Assembly (NCBI GenBank): GCA_019916065.1
Contig: CM034240.1
Span: 14,183,894-14,247,893, forward strand
Direction of reading: 5' to 3'
Origin: Vitellaria paradoxa
Taxonomy: Eukaryota > Streptophyta > Magnoliopsida > Ericales > Sapotaceae
Length of the DNA stretch: 64,000 bases
Part shown: positions 11,865 to 24,751 of the stretch, piece by piece
Position numbering within the stretch: position 1 is the first letter of the stretch
Layout of the letters: each line of letters starts with the position of its first letter
Notes under the pieces: model-generated
What the model saw: the letters and a program-made list of their open reading frames with translations, nothing else
Told to the model about the DNA's origin: nothing
Databases searched by the model: none
Position numbers and translations under genes: made by a program

Positions 11865-13540
11865 TAATTACAAATAATTACTCCTGACATTTAAAACTAA
11901 CACTAATAACTCTTATTTTGAAATATTTGTCACAATAAATTTTTTTCATTAATATTGTCATTAATATTAAATAAAAAGTAATATGAGATATCTCTTTTCA
12001 TACTTTACACTATATAAAACATCCAATTGCCCTTACAATTTTCAAAAATAAATTACAAACATCTTGAGGGAATAATTCATTATATTTTTACCTTGCTTCA
12101 TTATTCCTCATTTTTAGACATTGATTTCAATTTTAGGAATAAAATTTGATCATAATAATCTCAAATAATGAATGTCTTTTTTTTGTGTTTTTTTTTTTTT
12201 TTTTTGACTTTTGAGATTTTAATGATGTGTTAGATATTTTATATAGTTTAAAAAAAATAAAGGAGACATTTTATATGATTTTTTTACATTGACCACACTA
12301 ATTTTATTTAACAATCAAGATGGAGAAAAAAATTTAACTTTGATAAATATTTTAAAATAAAGAATGTCACTGTGAATTTTAGAGATTCAGAGTAATTTTT
12401 TGTAATTAATCAAATATTTAGGGGAGCTAAATATAATTTACCAGGTTGAGAGTAATTATCTATAATTAGTCAAATTTCAGGGGAGCTAGATATAATACCC
12501 TTTTATTTATTTCCAACTATTCAAGAGATACTATATAAATGTGTTGTTTTGATAAAAACTATTTCTTTTTTAATGAACTCATAATCTAATCTATTTTTTC
12601 AAATATTTAAATATCTTTGAGTTAATTTTAATACGACAACCATACACAACAACGCAATAATTTAATTAGTTTAATTAGCATGAAAAATTAAAATTACTTA
12701 TCGTTTTTCAGTTCTTACTTAAATTTGAAATATATAACTCATATTCATTCCCACAAAATATATATTGGAATACAATTTTTTTGCTGACTTGTAATTGTAT
12801 ATGGACCCGTTTAGAGTGGTAAAAAATAAAAAAAAATAAGATAAAACGTAATTTTGGATAAATTTTGATGTTTGATAGTTTTTTCAAACTGTATTTTTTG
12901 AGATGAACAGTAATAAACCATTAGAATGGTTCTCCCAAATCTGTTAAAATGAATTCAAAAAATTCTCAATTTGTATTTTGCACCGTAGCCTTTAGACGGA
13001 GTAAAACGATACAGTTTTTTTTGGGCCTGCATTAATTCATTAGAACGGTTGTCATGCAAGCCGTTGGCACGGAATGGGCTGATTCGAGGAAATTACTCCT
13101 TCTGGTCTAGTTGTGACGTCATTTCTTAGGCTGTTTTGTAATTGGCCTAATACAGTAAACCGTGAGAACAGTTTTGGCCAATCTATTTTAATGGTTTGTG
13201 TGCACCCATTGCACAATAGTACTCATTCAAAAGTTTTGGAGTCAAGAAATATGATTACCAAAACAAAATTCTTCTACCTAGTTAACCTCCTCCCGAGGTT
13301 CGATTTTTTTTTAACAAAATATTTAATTTTTCTGAAATTAGTAACGGTGAAAATGTGTAAAAGTGTAATAGAGAATTTTAGTAGTTTTTTGAGTTTTATT
13401 TTGTTTTATTTTGTAATTACATTGTTTTATTCTTTAAATGACATAATTTGAGAGCCGTTCTTAATTTTTGGCTTGGCTAAAATTCGAATGTTAATTATTT
13501 ATTAATTTAATTATGTGGAAACTATCATCGGATATATATG
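11865..13540. other. AT-rich intergenic DNA without recognisable genes
   Basis: No open frame with family similarity, no RNA gene and no splice-like structure. There are several A/T runs; nothing else can be supported. Confidence 0.6.
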
Positions 13541-13542
13541 TA

Positions 13543-13580
13543 CTAGCAATTACTAGTGCCTGAAGGCACAGAAATATAAT
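13543..13580 (-). mobile_element. Helitron-like 3' terminus
   Basis: On the minus strand a perfect 5-bp hairpin (GTGCC, TTCA loop, GGCAC; 13556-13569) lies about ten bases before CTAG (13546-13543) and a T. Hairpin plus CTRR is the Helitron 3' signature. The element body would run rightwards. I cannot place the 5' TC end. Confidence 0.45.
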
Positions 13581-14082
13581 TTGACATGTAAATAGTTTAA
13601 ATTTCAATTTATAAAGTAAACCTACATAAAAAGTGTAAAAATAACCTATAAAAATAAAAAGAGATAAAGGTATAAAATTTTATTATTTATTACAAATATT
13701 ATCAAAATTTTTAAAATATTAATTTAAAATCTTTTATATAAAAAGTATTCAAAAAAAATATGCGAAAAGTGAAAGAAAAAGAAAAATAATTGTGGCCATT
13801 TAGCAAATTCAACCGTTAAAAATATCTTAGATTTAAAATTTTAAACTTCTTTATTATATAAATGACACAGAATGTAAAAGTGTATGCATTTAAAATTTAA
13901 GTTTTAGGTACATTAAAATTAAAATTAAAATTTTAATTTCAATGTTATTTCTAATAAAATTTTAAAAAATTAAATTTTAAATATATTTTTTAAATAAAAA
14001 ATTCAATTGATTTTGTCTGATAGTTATCTATATATTATTTAATAAATGTGTACAATTTTATTATTATTATTGTATAACTCTC

Positions 14083-14898
14083 ATGACATTTGTAGATAAT
14101 ATAATTTATATAATTTTACAAAATATAATATACGTATATATATTTATATTTATTTATTTATTTGAATTTCAAATTTTAAATTTTGTGTGTATAGAAAATT
14201 GTACAAACATACCATTGTATCAAATCCTCACAACCACACTCCCGCAGCGCCAGCCACGTAAGACAACAATTGAACCCAACCAAAGCAACAATACAATCCA
14301 CCTAACCCCATCACCCAAGTCTCTCTCTTTCATGCAATGTAGGACAAACATCACATCAAATGATATGTTTTATTATATAGATGTACATACATATATATGG
14401 TAACTCTGATTTTTATTTATAAGAAATAATTCAACATGAGATTTTCTGGTTTTTAACTTTCCTTATTTTAATTTTAAACTTTTTTGAAATTTTGAAAGTT
14501 ATGTGGAAAAGGTCTCTAAATGTATATTTAAACTTTTAGATTTAATTTGGTAGCAAGTAACTTAGTTATTCATATGTTGGCACAAAAATAACCGAGGATA
14601 CGTGGCATCTCTCCAAGCATAAGAACATTTTATGAAGATGTGCTTGGTATTGGTCTAGTGATCAATTGATTACCACAATTGGGTCCCACCATAAAATAAG
14701 ATAAGGATGGTGTGATTCTAATAATAAATATGAAATAGTAGTAAATGAACTGAATTTATTATCTCATAGTTAACTCAGTTAGTTCATTTGTTTACAAAGT
14801 GACAGACAGATGTAGCATCTAAACATTTCTTAAGGTTATATTCTGTCTATTATATTCATTTCTTCCACGTGCATTTAATGCTAAGCGGGAAGCATTAA
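14083..14898. other. AT-rich intergenic DNA without recognisable genes
   Basis: Short open frames here are low-complexity, with no family similarity I recognise. Confidence 0.55.
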
Positions 14899-15045
14899 GG
14901 GTGTGTTTGGATTGCCAAAAAGTGAGATAAAATGAAATAATTTGTGAATTCGTAATTTGTACAATGAGATAAAAAGTTAATAAATTTTAGAGTTTTTTAA
15001 AGATTTTTATAATTTTTTAGTGATTTTTAGTAAGCCAAACGCACC
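14899..15045. mobile_element. Tourist-like MITE (PIF/Harbinger type)
   Basis: 147 bp with inverted ends GGGTGTGTTTGG and CCAAACGCACC and a TAA target duplication on both sides. It shares internal GAGATAAAA and AATTCGTAATTTGT blocks with other MITEs in this window. Confidence 0.8.
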
Positions 15046-15049
15046 TAAA

Positions 15050-16570
15050 TACGAAATGAAAGGCATTTAAAATAAAGTAAACGGTCAAGAGGCCTGATAT
15101 GTACATACAAAATATAAATTCATTACAACTTAATTGTTTACACATTTATTTATTTATTCTATCTTACCATAAATACAAGATTTAACCTAAAAATTCAAGT
15201 ATACTTACTATTGTTAACTGTTTATTACTTCATTCTCCTATTATAATTCTCTTAAGTCAATTCTAATTTGACCATCGAAGGATTTTGGTCAAGGATCCTC
15301 TCTAATTATTTCCTTTGACTTTTTTTGCTCTGCAACCTTAAATTCTATTTTTTCTGTTGATATGATGAGCAAATCTGATGATAATTTTTTATTGTTGAAC
15401 ATCATATTTTCTTTTCTTGTTTAATATGATTATTTAACAAAACTTATTATTATTATTTTTAATTTTGTAACATTTAGGCATATTATTTTATATTAATGAT
15501 AGCGGGGGTGGAAGAGGGCAAATTGATACAATGTTACTTAATTTCAAATTCCTTGATTTTTCCATTTTAACTCTTTAACTTTGATAAATTGATTTATCTG
15601 ACCATGCTTATGTATAGACTAAAAAATAAAAATAAAAAGAAAAATAATTAATTTAATGTCATTTACAATCACACAAGAGTTTTTTTTTTTTGATAATTAA
15701 TATAAAAATCACTCAAGAGTAATCCAATTGACATGAACTGAATATTTAAAAAATATTTGATAAAGATCATAAAATTAAAAAGGCACGTGATGAATTTGTA
15801 ACATTTCCTAAATTCAAAATTTAATTTGATCTAAAATTGTTTTCAATTTCCTCTGTATGTCATTTCACTTGTTCAAATTGTCCTACATTTCGATGCATTA
15901 TGTAATTTTCTCACATAATTAAGTTATTTTAACCTACTTTTAGAAGTTCAAGACTTTAAATACAAAAAAAAAAAAAAAAAAAATTGAGTTAAAGGATAAA
16001 TTTAATATTTAAACCAACAATTGATATTTTTTTTAACAATTTACATCGCAAGTTTATTTTCTCATAATATATGAAACTATTAATTTATAAATTTATTAAT
16101 TATTATCATGTGCCTATATTAAGCACGATCTATTATGAACTTCATTAATGTTGTTGATGTAACATAATAATTAAAACTCGTCTCAAAAACCTAACCACCC
16201 ATCTCTAAATTTGCCGGTTATAGAAAGACAACCACTATGAGAACACCCCCCCAAATGACAGAAAGAAAGAAATTAGAAGAATCAAAGGTTGTTTAATGTG
16301 ACTAAATGATGATTTAAGAAGAAATAGAAATCAAGTTTAATTTTTGTCAAAAAAATCATATTTATAAATAATTACGTAATAACAACTCTAGTTTTGGGAG
16401 AGGAGGGAAAAAAAAAAAAAAAGAAAGAGAAAGGAAAAAAAGTCCTATTATTGTACCACCAACACATTGCTTGATCTACAACTACAACATGATGAAAGCT
16501 ACTTAATTGTCTCACCAGCACATTGCTTTAATCCTTTTTCCTTAAAAACTAAAAATAAAAAATAGGGCAA
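15050..16570. other. AT-rich intergenic DNA without recognisable genes
   Basis: Only simple repeats and A/T runs are visible. Confidence 0.55.
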
Positions 16571-16575
16571 TTATA

Positions 16576-16731
16576 GGGCCCGTTTGGTTGGTCAAATTTT
16601 AACCAAAAGTACAATAAAAATGAAAAGATGTGACATAAAGGTAATATGTGTTAAAATTTAATTGAAAGAAAGTACAAAAAGTAGTTAAAAATTGATGAGT
16701 TTTGGTAAATTTTTGTAAGCCAAACAGGGCC
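16576..16731. mobile_element. MITE, GGGCCCGTTTGG family
   Basis: 156 bp with ends GGGCCCGTTTGG and CCAAACAGGGCC and identical ATA flanks. Internal sequence (TGTGACATAAAGGT, TTAAAATTTAATTGAAA) is shared with the elements at 22135 and 43764. Confidence 0.75.
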
Positions 16732-16836
16732 ATAATCATGGTGTTTACTTGAGAACAAAGCATGCCCCAAGCATGCTTACTAAAATACACTTAATTAGAA
16801 AACATTAAATTAGTGGGTACATAGTTAAGACAAATA

Positions 16837-16876
16837 AATTATTATTATTATTATTATTATTATTGTTATTATTATT
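16837..16876. repeat. (ATT)n microsatellite
   Basis: About thirteen ATT units with one GTT interruption. Similar but shorter tracts occur near 17138 and 18676. Confidence 0.9.
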
Positions 16877-17699
16877 AAATGTTTTACAATCTTAAGCACA
16901 ATACTGAAAAAGTACTTGGCACTATATGTAGTATTGGGAGTGAGGATAAAATAAAAATTATTTATTAATATATCAATTTTTAATTTCTCAAAGCACATAT
17001 TTTTTCCATTCTATTCTCTTTTACAATCTGAAAAAAAAAATAATAATTTTGAATTCATATTCATTTCATTTTCACTCATCAAATTCTTAATTGAAACATA
17101 GTTTAATTATATGGATTTGAATATAATATGAAATTATTATTATTATTATTATTATTTTGGTGTTTCTTCGTTAGAATATAAAACAAGATAAGTGATTTGG
17201 ATACAGTATGAAATTATTTATTTATTTATTTTGGTGTTTGTTTGGTAGAATATAAAATAAGGCAAGTGATGCGATTTGACGATGGATAATTTTAGATTTT
17301 TGAAACTTGACAGACAAATTAGAAGGTAGGACAAATCCCATCCTACCTCTATCATAGAATACTATGCATGTCCCTATTTTTGGAGATACACAATAAAATC
17401 CAGAGAATTAATCTTGCCAATTGTTTGAGCCAAAATTCTCTAACGCAAATTCTTTCACGGTTTTTCATTGGATTGATTGCCTCTGCAAAGTCACAACTCA
17501 ATGGATAAAGATGTAGAGGAACAAGTGGTATAAATTGTCACTGCCAATCGCCGCAAGAACTTTAAATTCGTCAACATCTACACTAGGTTGCTTGCGGACA
17601 GAGATATGAATGTGATTCTTATATATGTATATATTATCTAGTGGGTGTTGGAGTTGTGTATCCTGCCATGATAGGCAAGGGTTTATTAGGAACAAACAC

Positions 17700-18090
17700 C
17701 AACTAAATGCAGAATTAAAGTCATAGGTAGCGTTGGGTTTGTATTTATATTTTTTAGTTTCTGCTTTTATTTTCTATTTTCTTTTTTACGTGTTTTATAT
17801 TTTAAAAATCTTAGGATAAAGAAAACAAAAAATGTATTTAATTTGTTATTTTTTGTTTTTTATGTTTTGAAATTTTTTTTTTATTTTAGGTTGAAAACGC
17901 TCTAAACGACTTTTTATTATTTTGCATATCATGTACAAGCTCATTTTCTATTTTTTAAAATAGATTTTAAAGATACAAGTGATCAAATACGTTTTGAACT
18001 TTTTTTTTTTAATTTGCAAAAAACATAAAATCGAAAAATTCCTTGTTTTCAAAAAAGATAAAAATAAAAAATTAGATCAAAGCAAGTATA
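17700..18090. other. T-rich noncoding stretch, possibly a decayed TIR element
   Basis: The right end (AGATCAAAGCAAGTA) and left end (TACTTGC-like when reversed, weak) hint at an old element. I cannot support precise borders. Confidence 0.25.
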
Positions 18091-18094
18091 CTAA

Positions 18095-18356
18095 GGCACC
18101 GTTTGAGAAAATTAGCATGTGCTAATGGTAGCTAAAAATAAGTTAGGCTAGTAGTTAGCTAAAAAAGTTAGTTAATTTTGTATTTGGGAAGGAAAAAAAA
18201 AAGTTATTTTTTTTAGATTGTTAACTTGCAAGGGTAATTAACATTTTTACCCTAAAAAATTTAAAAGAAGATTAAAATATAAAAGGGTAAAAAAATTCAA
18301 CCACTGTTAAAGTAACCATTAGCACATGCTAGTGACTACTCTTCCCAAATAGTACC
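18095..18356. mobile_element. MITE with long inverted ends
   Basis: 262 bp bounded by GGCACCGTTTGAGAA and the inverted TTCCCAAATAGTACC, with a subterminal inverted pair AGCATGTGCTAATGG and CCATTAGCACATGCT. TAA lies on both sides (18092-18094, 18357-18359). Noncoding. Confidence 0.8.
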
Positions 18357-19315
18357 TAAATAGGGGTTACATCCAACCCCCAATTTTATGTTCAGTAGTC
18401 AAACAACGTCTAAGAGTATCATCAGGTGCTTAGCCAAAAAAAAAGAAAGAGACTAATTTAAGGTGATATATTAGAGCTAAGAGAAGTTCACAGAGTTTTT
18501 TTTTTTTTTTTTTTTCTATTTTTTAATTTTTTTTTCTTCTAGGAATTTCAAAAATACGATTTGGGGCTGCCTGGAATTAGGATGTGTCAGGCCCATTTGT
18601 GGAAATATGTGACGTCATGAGTGTCCAATTGTGAAAGAAAAATCGTAAGAGAAAATGAAGTTCCATACATAATTTATTATTATTATTATTATTATTAAGA
18701 AAAATCATATCATATATAAATATCTATATTTATATTTATTTTTGTATTGATTTATTATATATATATTTGTAAAAAATACGAATAAAAATATTTTCCTAAC
18801 AACATTTCATGTTGAAACAAATAAGCTCAAATACAACTTAGGGCTGTTTATCTAAATAAAACTGAAATCGAAAATTAAATTTATTGAATTTTTTTAATTC
18901 TCTTAAAAATAGTTGAAATTAAATTGACCAAACTGAATTGATCGAACTAATTCGGTTTGGTTTCGGTTAAAACTTAATTAACTGAAATTCTATATATATA
19001 TATATATATATATCTAATTTTTAATTTTATTTTTATAAATTTATTATTATTGTTCATATAGATCATTTTATATGTATAAATTTTTAATTTTTAATTATTT
19101 CAAATTTTCATGTATAAAAATTGAAATCGATCTGAATTTTAATTTAAATCTAAAATATAACCAAAATTAAATCAAGAACCTATTAACTGAATTGAATTAA
19201 CTAGAAATTAAAATTTTTTATTCAATTTTTTATTTTAATTCCGCAAACCAATGCTTTTAATTTTATTCCACAATGGACGTGCATTGAAATTCTAACGGTA
19301 ACAAAGCAAATCTCT
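18357..19315. other. AT-rich intergenic DNA without recognisable genes
   Basis: Contains poly-T (about 18499-18520), (ATT)n near 18678 and (TA)n near 18988. No gene seen. Confidence 0.55.
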
Positions 19316-20495
19316 ATATCGTTTGATAATACTGTCGTTTTTCTATTTATATCTATGTGTTTATGTTTTACATTTTTTTGTTTTCTATTGTGATTTTTTC
19401 TAAAATAAAAATTAAAATTACGTCTGAAAATGTAACTTTTTTTTACAATTATTAAATTTTATTTTAATAAAATATTTAATGTTATTAGTTTTTTAAAAAT
19501 TAATTGAATTTAATAAAATATAATTCACATTATTTTATTCTAATTAATCTAATTAATTAAATTAAATTAATCAATTTAATTTAATTAATTATTAAACATC
19601 ATATAACTCAAAAATATAATAATATATTCAATTATAATTTAATTATATTATTTATTAAAAACGAATGAATAAAATATAATTATTATATAATTTAAGTCAT
19701 TCAATATAAAATATATTAATTATAATTCAATTATATTATTTATTAAAATAATTTAATAATACATATTTTGTAATAATTTAAATATTTAATTTGGATATTT
19801 AATAAAAATAATTTAATAAAATATAGTGATATTAATTAAATTAATGAGTTTAATAATTATTATTAAATTAACTAATTAATTAAAATATATTTTATTAAAT
19901 TATTTTTAATAAATAATAAAATAAAATAAATAATTTAATTTAAATTAATTTTGATATTTAAATTAATTAATTTTATTTTATCATTTATTGAAATTAATTC
20001 AATAAAATATATTTTAATTAATATAAAATACATTTCATATTAATTAAATATATTAATTTAAACTAATTTTTATATTAAATTAAATTTATTTTATTATTTA
20101 TCAAAATAAATAGAAATATATTTTATATTAATTAAATTAATTTAGTTAGATTAATTTAATTATTTGTTTATTAAAAATAAATTAATAAATATATTATATA
20201 TTAATTTAGATAATTAAATTAATATTTACTTACTACAAATAATTTTATTTTAATGAATATTTAAATAAAATAATTAATTTTAATACGATGCAACAAAAAT
20301 GGACAAAATGTTAAAATTGAAAAAATATTTGTAACAAAAAAAATAGAGTGAAAATATTTTTTTTTGTTTAAGTTTTTCTTTTTAAATTTCATTTAAAAAA
20401 TATAAACAGGTTTAATAAACATATTTTTGTTGTCAATTTATAAAATTTTAAAAATATAAAAAAAAAAAGACAACAAAAACTTTACCAAACAAGAC
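19316..20495 (-). mobile_element. AT-rich element, family A/B/C, member B (inverted)
   Basis: The left end ATCGTTTGATAATACTG and right end TTTACCAAACAAGACG are imperfect inverted repeats. Read on the minus strand its internal blocks match member A (37384-38340) in the same order. The body is almost pure A/T, with many TTAATTAA-type palindromes. It has no open frame of interest. Confidence 0.6.
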
Positions 20496-21629
20496 GTAGT
20501 AATCCACGCGTGATCCAAAGGCCAAAAATCGTGTGCGGACTTTGCAATCAGTAATAATACATCAATACTTCTGCATAATAAAAATTAGACATATCATAAA
20601 TCATTTATTTTTTAAAACTAAATAATATTGAGATCTTATATTGGCCCCCAAAAGATGAAAATTTTTATTTTGACCCCCTCACCCCCCAAAATTTTGTTTT
20701 GTAAGCACTCTGAATATGAGAGGGGTTACTGCTCTTCTTAACAGTCAATTGAGGCTCAGAAGGAGATGATAAAACAATCAGAGCACAACATATTGATTCG
20801 ATTTCCCTGCCAACTCAAACAACAACGCACTTTTAATTAAGAGGAAGCATAATCCTTGTCAAATTGCAATTAGATCTGTAGTTGGGTTTGGATCAAACTT
20901 GTCAGATCCAAACTTAATTCGAATTTAATAATAATAAATTTAATTTAAATTTAAAAGTAATCGTATTTAATTTTATAAGATTTAAATTTCATCTATATAT
21001 TTCGATTCTATCACTTTGAAAAATATGTTTTTTTTAAGCGGTCAACTTTCTCTCTCTATATATATTGATCAATTATTTTTGTATCCACTGCTTTGGATTA
21101 CACGGTGTGGTCTCCATGTAATATATATATATATATATTATACTCAACGTGATTGCATGTGTCATATTGTGGCCGGGAGACCTTAATTAGAGTGATCAAT
21201 TCTTGCCAGTAACTTCCACGGGGCGACTTGTCTATTCTAGATGAGGAAGAGGGTTTGAACCTTTCTAGATATTGTCGACATAAAAAAGAAATTGGTTTTC
21301 AATTGGCTCATTTTCTGTTTTATATGATTTTGGTTTTATATGGTTTTTCACAAAATTAATTTTGTTTTACATTTTATTTGTAGTAATTTTTAGTAATATT
21401 ATTCACATTTAAAAAAATACGAAAAAAAATGTTCACAAGAAATTGAAAAAATTCAGGTATGATTTTTTTTAATGAACTAATATGACTTGTAGGTAAACTT
21501 TTCCATTTTAACTATTTTTACATTTTTTAAAATATAAATAACATGTTTAAAAATTACTAAATTTATAAAAAGAAATTAAAATAAATATTGATGTAAAATG
21601 AAAAAAAAAACCCAAAAATGAAAAATTAA
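20496..21629. other. Intergenic DNA without recognisable genes
   Basis: Slightly less AT-rich around 20640-20900. No coding similarity recognised on either strand; (TA)n near 21120. Confidence 0.55.
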
Positions 21630-21761
21630 GGGTGCGTTTGGTTTGCTAAAAATTACTAAAAATTCTGAAAATTTTTAAAAATTATTCACTTTTTATCTCA
21701 ATGCACAAATTATCTCATTTTATCTTATTTTATCTCATTTTTTATTATTCCAAACACACCC
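21630..21761. mobile_element. Tourist-like MITE
   Basis: 132 bp with ends GGGTGCGTTTGG and CCAAACACACCC and TAA on both sides. A second MITE of the same family begins six bases further on, in inverted layout. Confidence 0.8.
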
Positions 21762-21767
21762 TAATAA

Positions 21768-21918
21768 TGCGTTTGGAGTGATAAAAAGTTAGATAAATTA
21801 AGATAAAGTGAGATAATTTGTGAGTTCGTAATTCGTGTAGTGAGATAAAAAGTGGACAACTTTTAAAAATTTTTACAAATTTTAAAAATTTTTAGTATTT
21901 TTTATAACACTAAACGCA
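21768..21918. mobile_element. Tourist-like MITE, adjacent copy
   Basis: About 151 bp, with end TGCGTTTGGAGTG and inverted CACTAAACGCA. Internal GAGATAAAAAGTG and AATTCGTGTAG blocks match the other family members. Confidence 0.7.
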
Positions 21919-22134
21919 CTCATAATTTTGTGTTGCCAAATTAAGCCCTGTGTACTAAAAATATAGCAGAAATGAGGATTTCGAATTCGAAATTGAATGA
22001 CGAGTACGAGACGCAAGACCTATATGATTTGTTTAGATGTCTTGATCAAATCGCGTTTGAACTTGACAACGTCTAAAGTTAAAATTGCTTTTTAATAATT
22101 AAATCGTACAATCTTGTCTACTCGAGAAGAATGT

Positions 22135-22290
22135 TGCCCTTTTGGTTGTCCAAATTTTGATAACAAAGTATAATAAAAAAGAAAAAAATTTGACATAAAG
22201 ATGATAAATGTTAAAATTTAATTGAAAAAAAATATAAAAAGTAGTTAGAAATTGGTGAATTTTGATAAACTTTGATAGGCCAAACGAAGC
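22135..22290. mobile_element. MITE, GGGCCCGTTTGG family, diverged
   Basis: The ends are GCCCTTTTGGTTGTCC and GGCCAAACGAAGC. The body matches the 16576 element (TTTGACATAAAGATGATAAATG, then TTAAAATTTAATTGAA). Confidence 0.65.
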
Positions 22291-22621
22291 TGATTTGAAT
22301 TGTACATTAAACTTAAAAAAAAAAAAATAACGTTAACTAATAAAGATTACTTGATAATTATTTATTCGAATATTTGTACACCCAAATTCATTAATATCAA
22401 TAATTTTAAATAATTAATTTTATATAATTATTTCAAATTTTTTATAATATGCCGAGTTCATCTTTTCAAATTCAACTTAAATACAAATCAAATATTCATT
22501 TACATATTTTCATTTAATTATTTATGTCAAATCATTTCACTGAAAGATAGGATTTTTTTTTTTTTTTGGTTCAATGTTGAGCTATATTTATTGACTACTA
22601 GTCAGCACTTTCTTTCTCTTG

Positions 22622-22655
<34 letters not shown>

Positions 22656-23189
22656 CCACACATATTTATTTTTATTTATAGATACGCAAGTTGTGACATC
22701 AGAACCATCCTTGTTACTGGTTAATGTACTGTAGTAGTTTGATGACTTTTGATTAAGCTAAATGCCTAGACTTGTCTTGAATGTTTCACGCATAATAAAT
22801 AAAAAAAATTACAAGTATTCGTCCCTTAGTTTCATTCATGTATCTAGAAGACGTATCCAATTCATATTGACGCACGTACTTGACTAGGTTTATGTTGGAA
22901 AAATTTTATATATACTCACGTAATCTTACTATTTATGTGAAGGTAAGATTCAATTTGGGAATAAAAAAGTTAGTTTCTTTTTTAATATTTGACTACTAAC
23001 TATCTGTTAAAAAATTAATTTTTTTGTGTTTGGAAAAGGAAAACAACTAATTTTATAATTTTTTTTATTAATTTGATATTTTTTTTATCTTTTAATATTT
23101 AAAAGAAGTTTAAAATGTAAAAAAATAAATTTGATTGTTTAAAAAAAATCAAAAAATTAATAGTTAGTGGCTTTTTGTCCCCAAACGCG
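22291..23189. other. Intergenic DNA with (TA)n and a MITE-like block
   Basis: (TA)n lies at about 22625-22653. A block from about 22945 to 23190 resembles the MITE at 11630 (start TTGGGAATAAAAAAGTTAG, end CCCCAAACGCGC). No gene seen. Confidence 0.5.
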
Positions 23190-23305
23190 CAAGTTGAAAT
23201 GACATAATAAAAAGGCGAAACTTCCTTGATCGACTTCTCTCTCTTGAAAAAATTTCATTTGCCTTCGTATCCTAACATCCCTCGTTCTAGTGCATCACAA
23301 ATCGT

Positions 23306-23316
23306 TATATATAAAT
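23306..23316 (+). promoter_or_regulatory. TATA box of UGT copy 1
   Basis: TATATATAAAT lies about 80 bp upstream of the UGT start codon, a normal plant spacing for TATA, short leader and ATG. Confidence 0.65.
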
Positions 23317-23389
23317 GCATGAATTCACATCTTGAGGCTATATCATATATTCACCAATCACCAAAATAACCAGAGTCCACACAGTGATC

Positions 23390-24751
23390 ATGGATACAAA
23401 GCAGATTACAAGTCCTAGAGTGGTGATGCTACCATGGTTGGCCCATGGTCACATATCTCCGTACCTAGAGCTAGCCAAGAAACTCACTCGCAAGAACTTC
23501 CACATCTACTTGTGCACTACCCCAATCAATCTCACCTCCATCAAGAAAAGGATCACTAACAACTACTCTCACTCCATCCAACTCGTTGAATTACACCTCC
23601 CTTCCTTGCCTGAACTCCCTCCACACTACCACACAACCAATGGCCTCCCACCTCATCTCCAGCCCACCCTCCGAATGGCCTTTGATATGTCAACCCAAAG
23701 CTTCTCCAATATCCTGACAGAACTAACCCCAGACTTGGTTATTTACGACTTCAACCAGCCATGGGCACCAGCCACCGCCGCCTCCCACAATATTCAGGCG
23801 ATCGAGTTCCTAACCACCGGAGCTACCGTGGCATCTTTAGCCCTTCACGTGCTCAAGAAACCCGGCCTTGAATTCCCATTTCCGGCTGTTCGGCTCCGGG
23901 AAATCCACGACGTGAAATTCCAAGACACGGTCAAGTCCTCCGTAAACGAAAACGATCGTCTCCTGCTCGCGATCGAACGCTCTTGCGACGTTATTTTGAT
24001 GAATACTTTCAGAGAGCTTGAAGGGAAATACATTGATTATCTCTCGGTTCTAGCTGAGAAAAGAATTGTCACCGTTGGACCACTTGTCCAAGAAATCGTT
24101 GACGATGATGATGATGATGATCATCACAAGGAGATCATGAAGTGGCTTGATGAGAAGGACGAGTCCTCGACGGTGTTTGTTTCCTTTGGGAGTGAGTATT
24201 TTCCGTCAAAGGAGGAGATGGAAGAGGTAGCTCATGGATTAGATCTTAGCAATGTTAACTTCATATGGGTTCTTAGGTTTCCAGTGGGAGAGAAAATTAA
24301 GGTTGAGGAAGCACTGCCTGAGGGGCTTCTTGACAAGGTTGGAAAGAGAGGATTGGTTGTGGACGGTTGGGCCCCACAGGCAAAGATTCTGGCACATTCA
24401 AGCACTGGTGGATTTGTGAGTCACTGCGGGTGGAATTCAATCATGGAAAGCCTAAAATTTGGGGTTCCAATTATAGCAATGCCAATGCATCTTGATCAGC
24501 CACCAAATGCAAGACTCGTGGAGGAGATTGGTGTTGCTGTTGAAGTCAATAGAAACGAGAATGGGAGTCTCAGTATAGATGAGATGGCACGAGCGATTAG
24601 GAAGGTTGTGGTGGAGAAAAATGGGGAGCCTATAAGAATTAAAGCAAGAGAATTCAGTGAGAACATTAGAGTGAAGGAAGGGATAGATGATGGGGTGGTA
24701 GAGGAATTGGTGCAGCTTTGCAAGGAGAGGAAGAAGTCGCACATTAATTAG
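23390..24751 (+). CDS. UDP-glycosyltransferase, UGT94/UGT91-like, copy 1 (intact)
   Basis: A single-exon gene of 453 residues, normal length for plant family-1 UGTs. I place the start at the ATG at 23390, because the two codons before it begin with GTG. The N-terminal half shows LPWLAHGHISPYLELAKKL, with the catalytic His at about residue 21 and the partner Asp at about 120 (IYDFNQPWAP). The C-terminal half carries the 44-residue PSPG donor-binding box from Trp327 to Gln370 (WAPQAKIL, HCGWNSIMES, MHLDQ). The NQPWAP motif and overall pattern resemble enzymes that add a sugar to a sugar already on a flavonoid, terpenoid or apocarotenoid glycoside; donor and acceptor are inference only. There is no signal peptide, as expected for a cytosolic enzyme. 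A run of seven Asp then two His lies in the interdomain linker (about 238-246). It is the only undamaged member of the five-copy array. Confidence 0.95.
   Translation: MDTKQITSPRVVMLPWLAHGHISPYLELAKKLTRKNFHIYLCTTPINLTSIKKRITNNYSHSIQLVELHLPSLPELPPHYHTTNGLPPHLQPTLRMAFDMSTQSFSNILTELTPDLVIYDFNQPWAPATAASHNIQAIEFLTTGATVASLALHVLKKPGLEFPFPAVRLREIHDVKFQDTVKSSVNENDRLLLAIERSCDVILMNTFRELEGKYIDYLSVLAEKRIVTVGPLVQEIVDDDDDDDHHKEIMKWLDEKDESSTVFVSFGSEYFPSKEEMEEVAHGLDLSNVNFIWVLRFPVGEKIKVEEALPEGLLDKVGKRGLVVDGWAPQAKILAHSSTGGFVSHCGWNSIMESLKFGVPIIAMPMHLDQPPNARLVEEIGVAVEVNRNENGSLSIDEMARAIRKVVVEKNGEPIRIKAREFSENIRVKEGIDDGVVEELVQLCKERKKSHIN

Noticed and set aside
13113..14403. Two open frames of about 110 codons in the AT-rich region
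   Set aside because: Low-complexity Phe/Ile/Tyr-rich composition, no family motif, no promoter or splice context.
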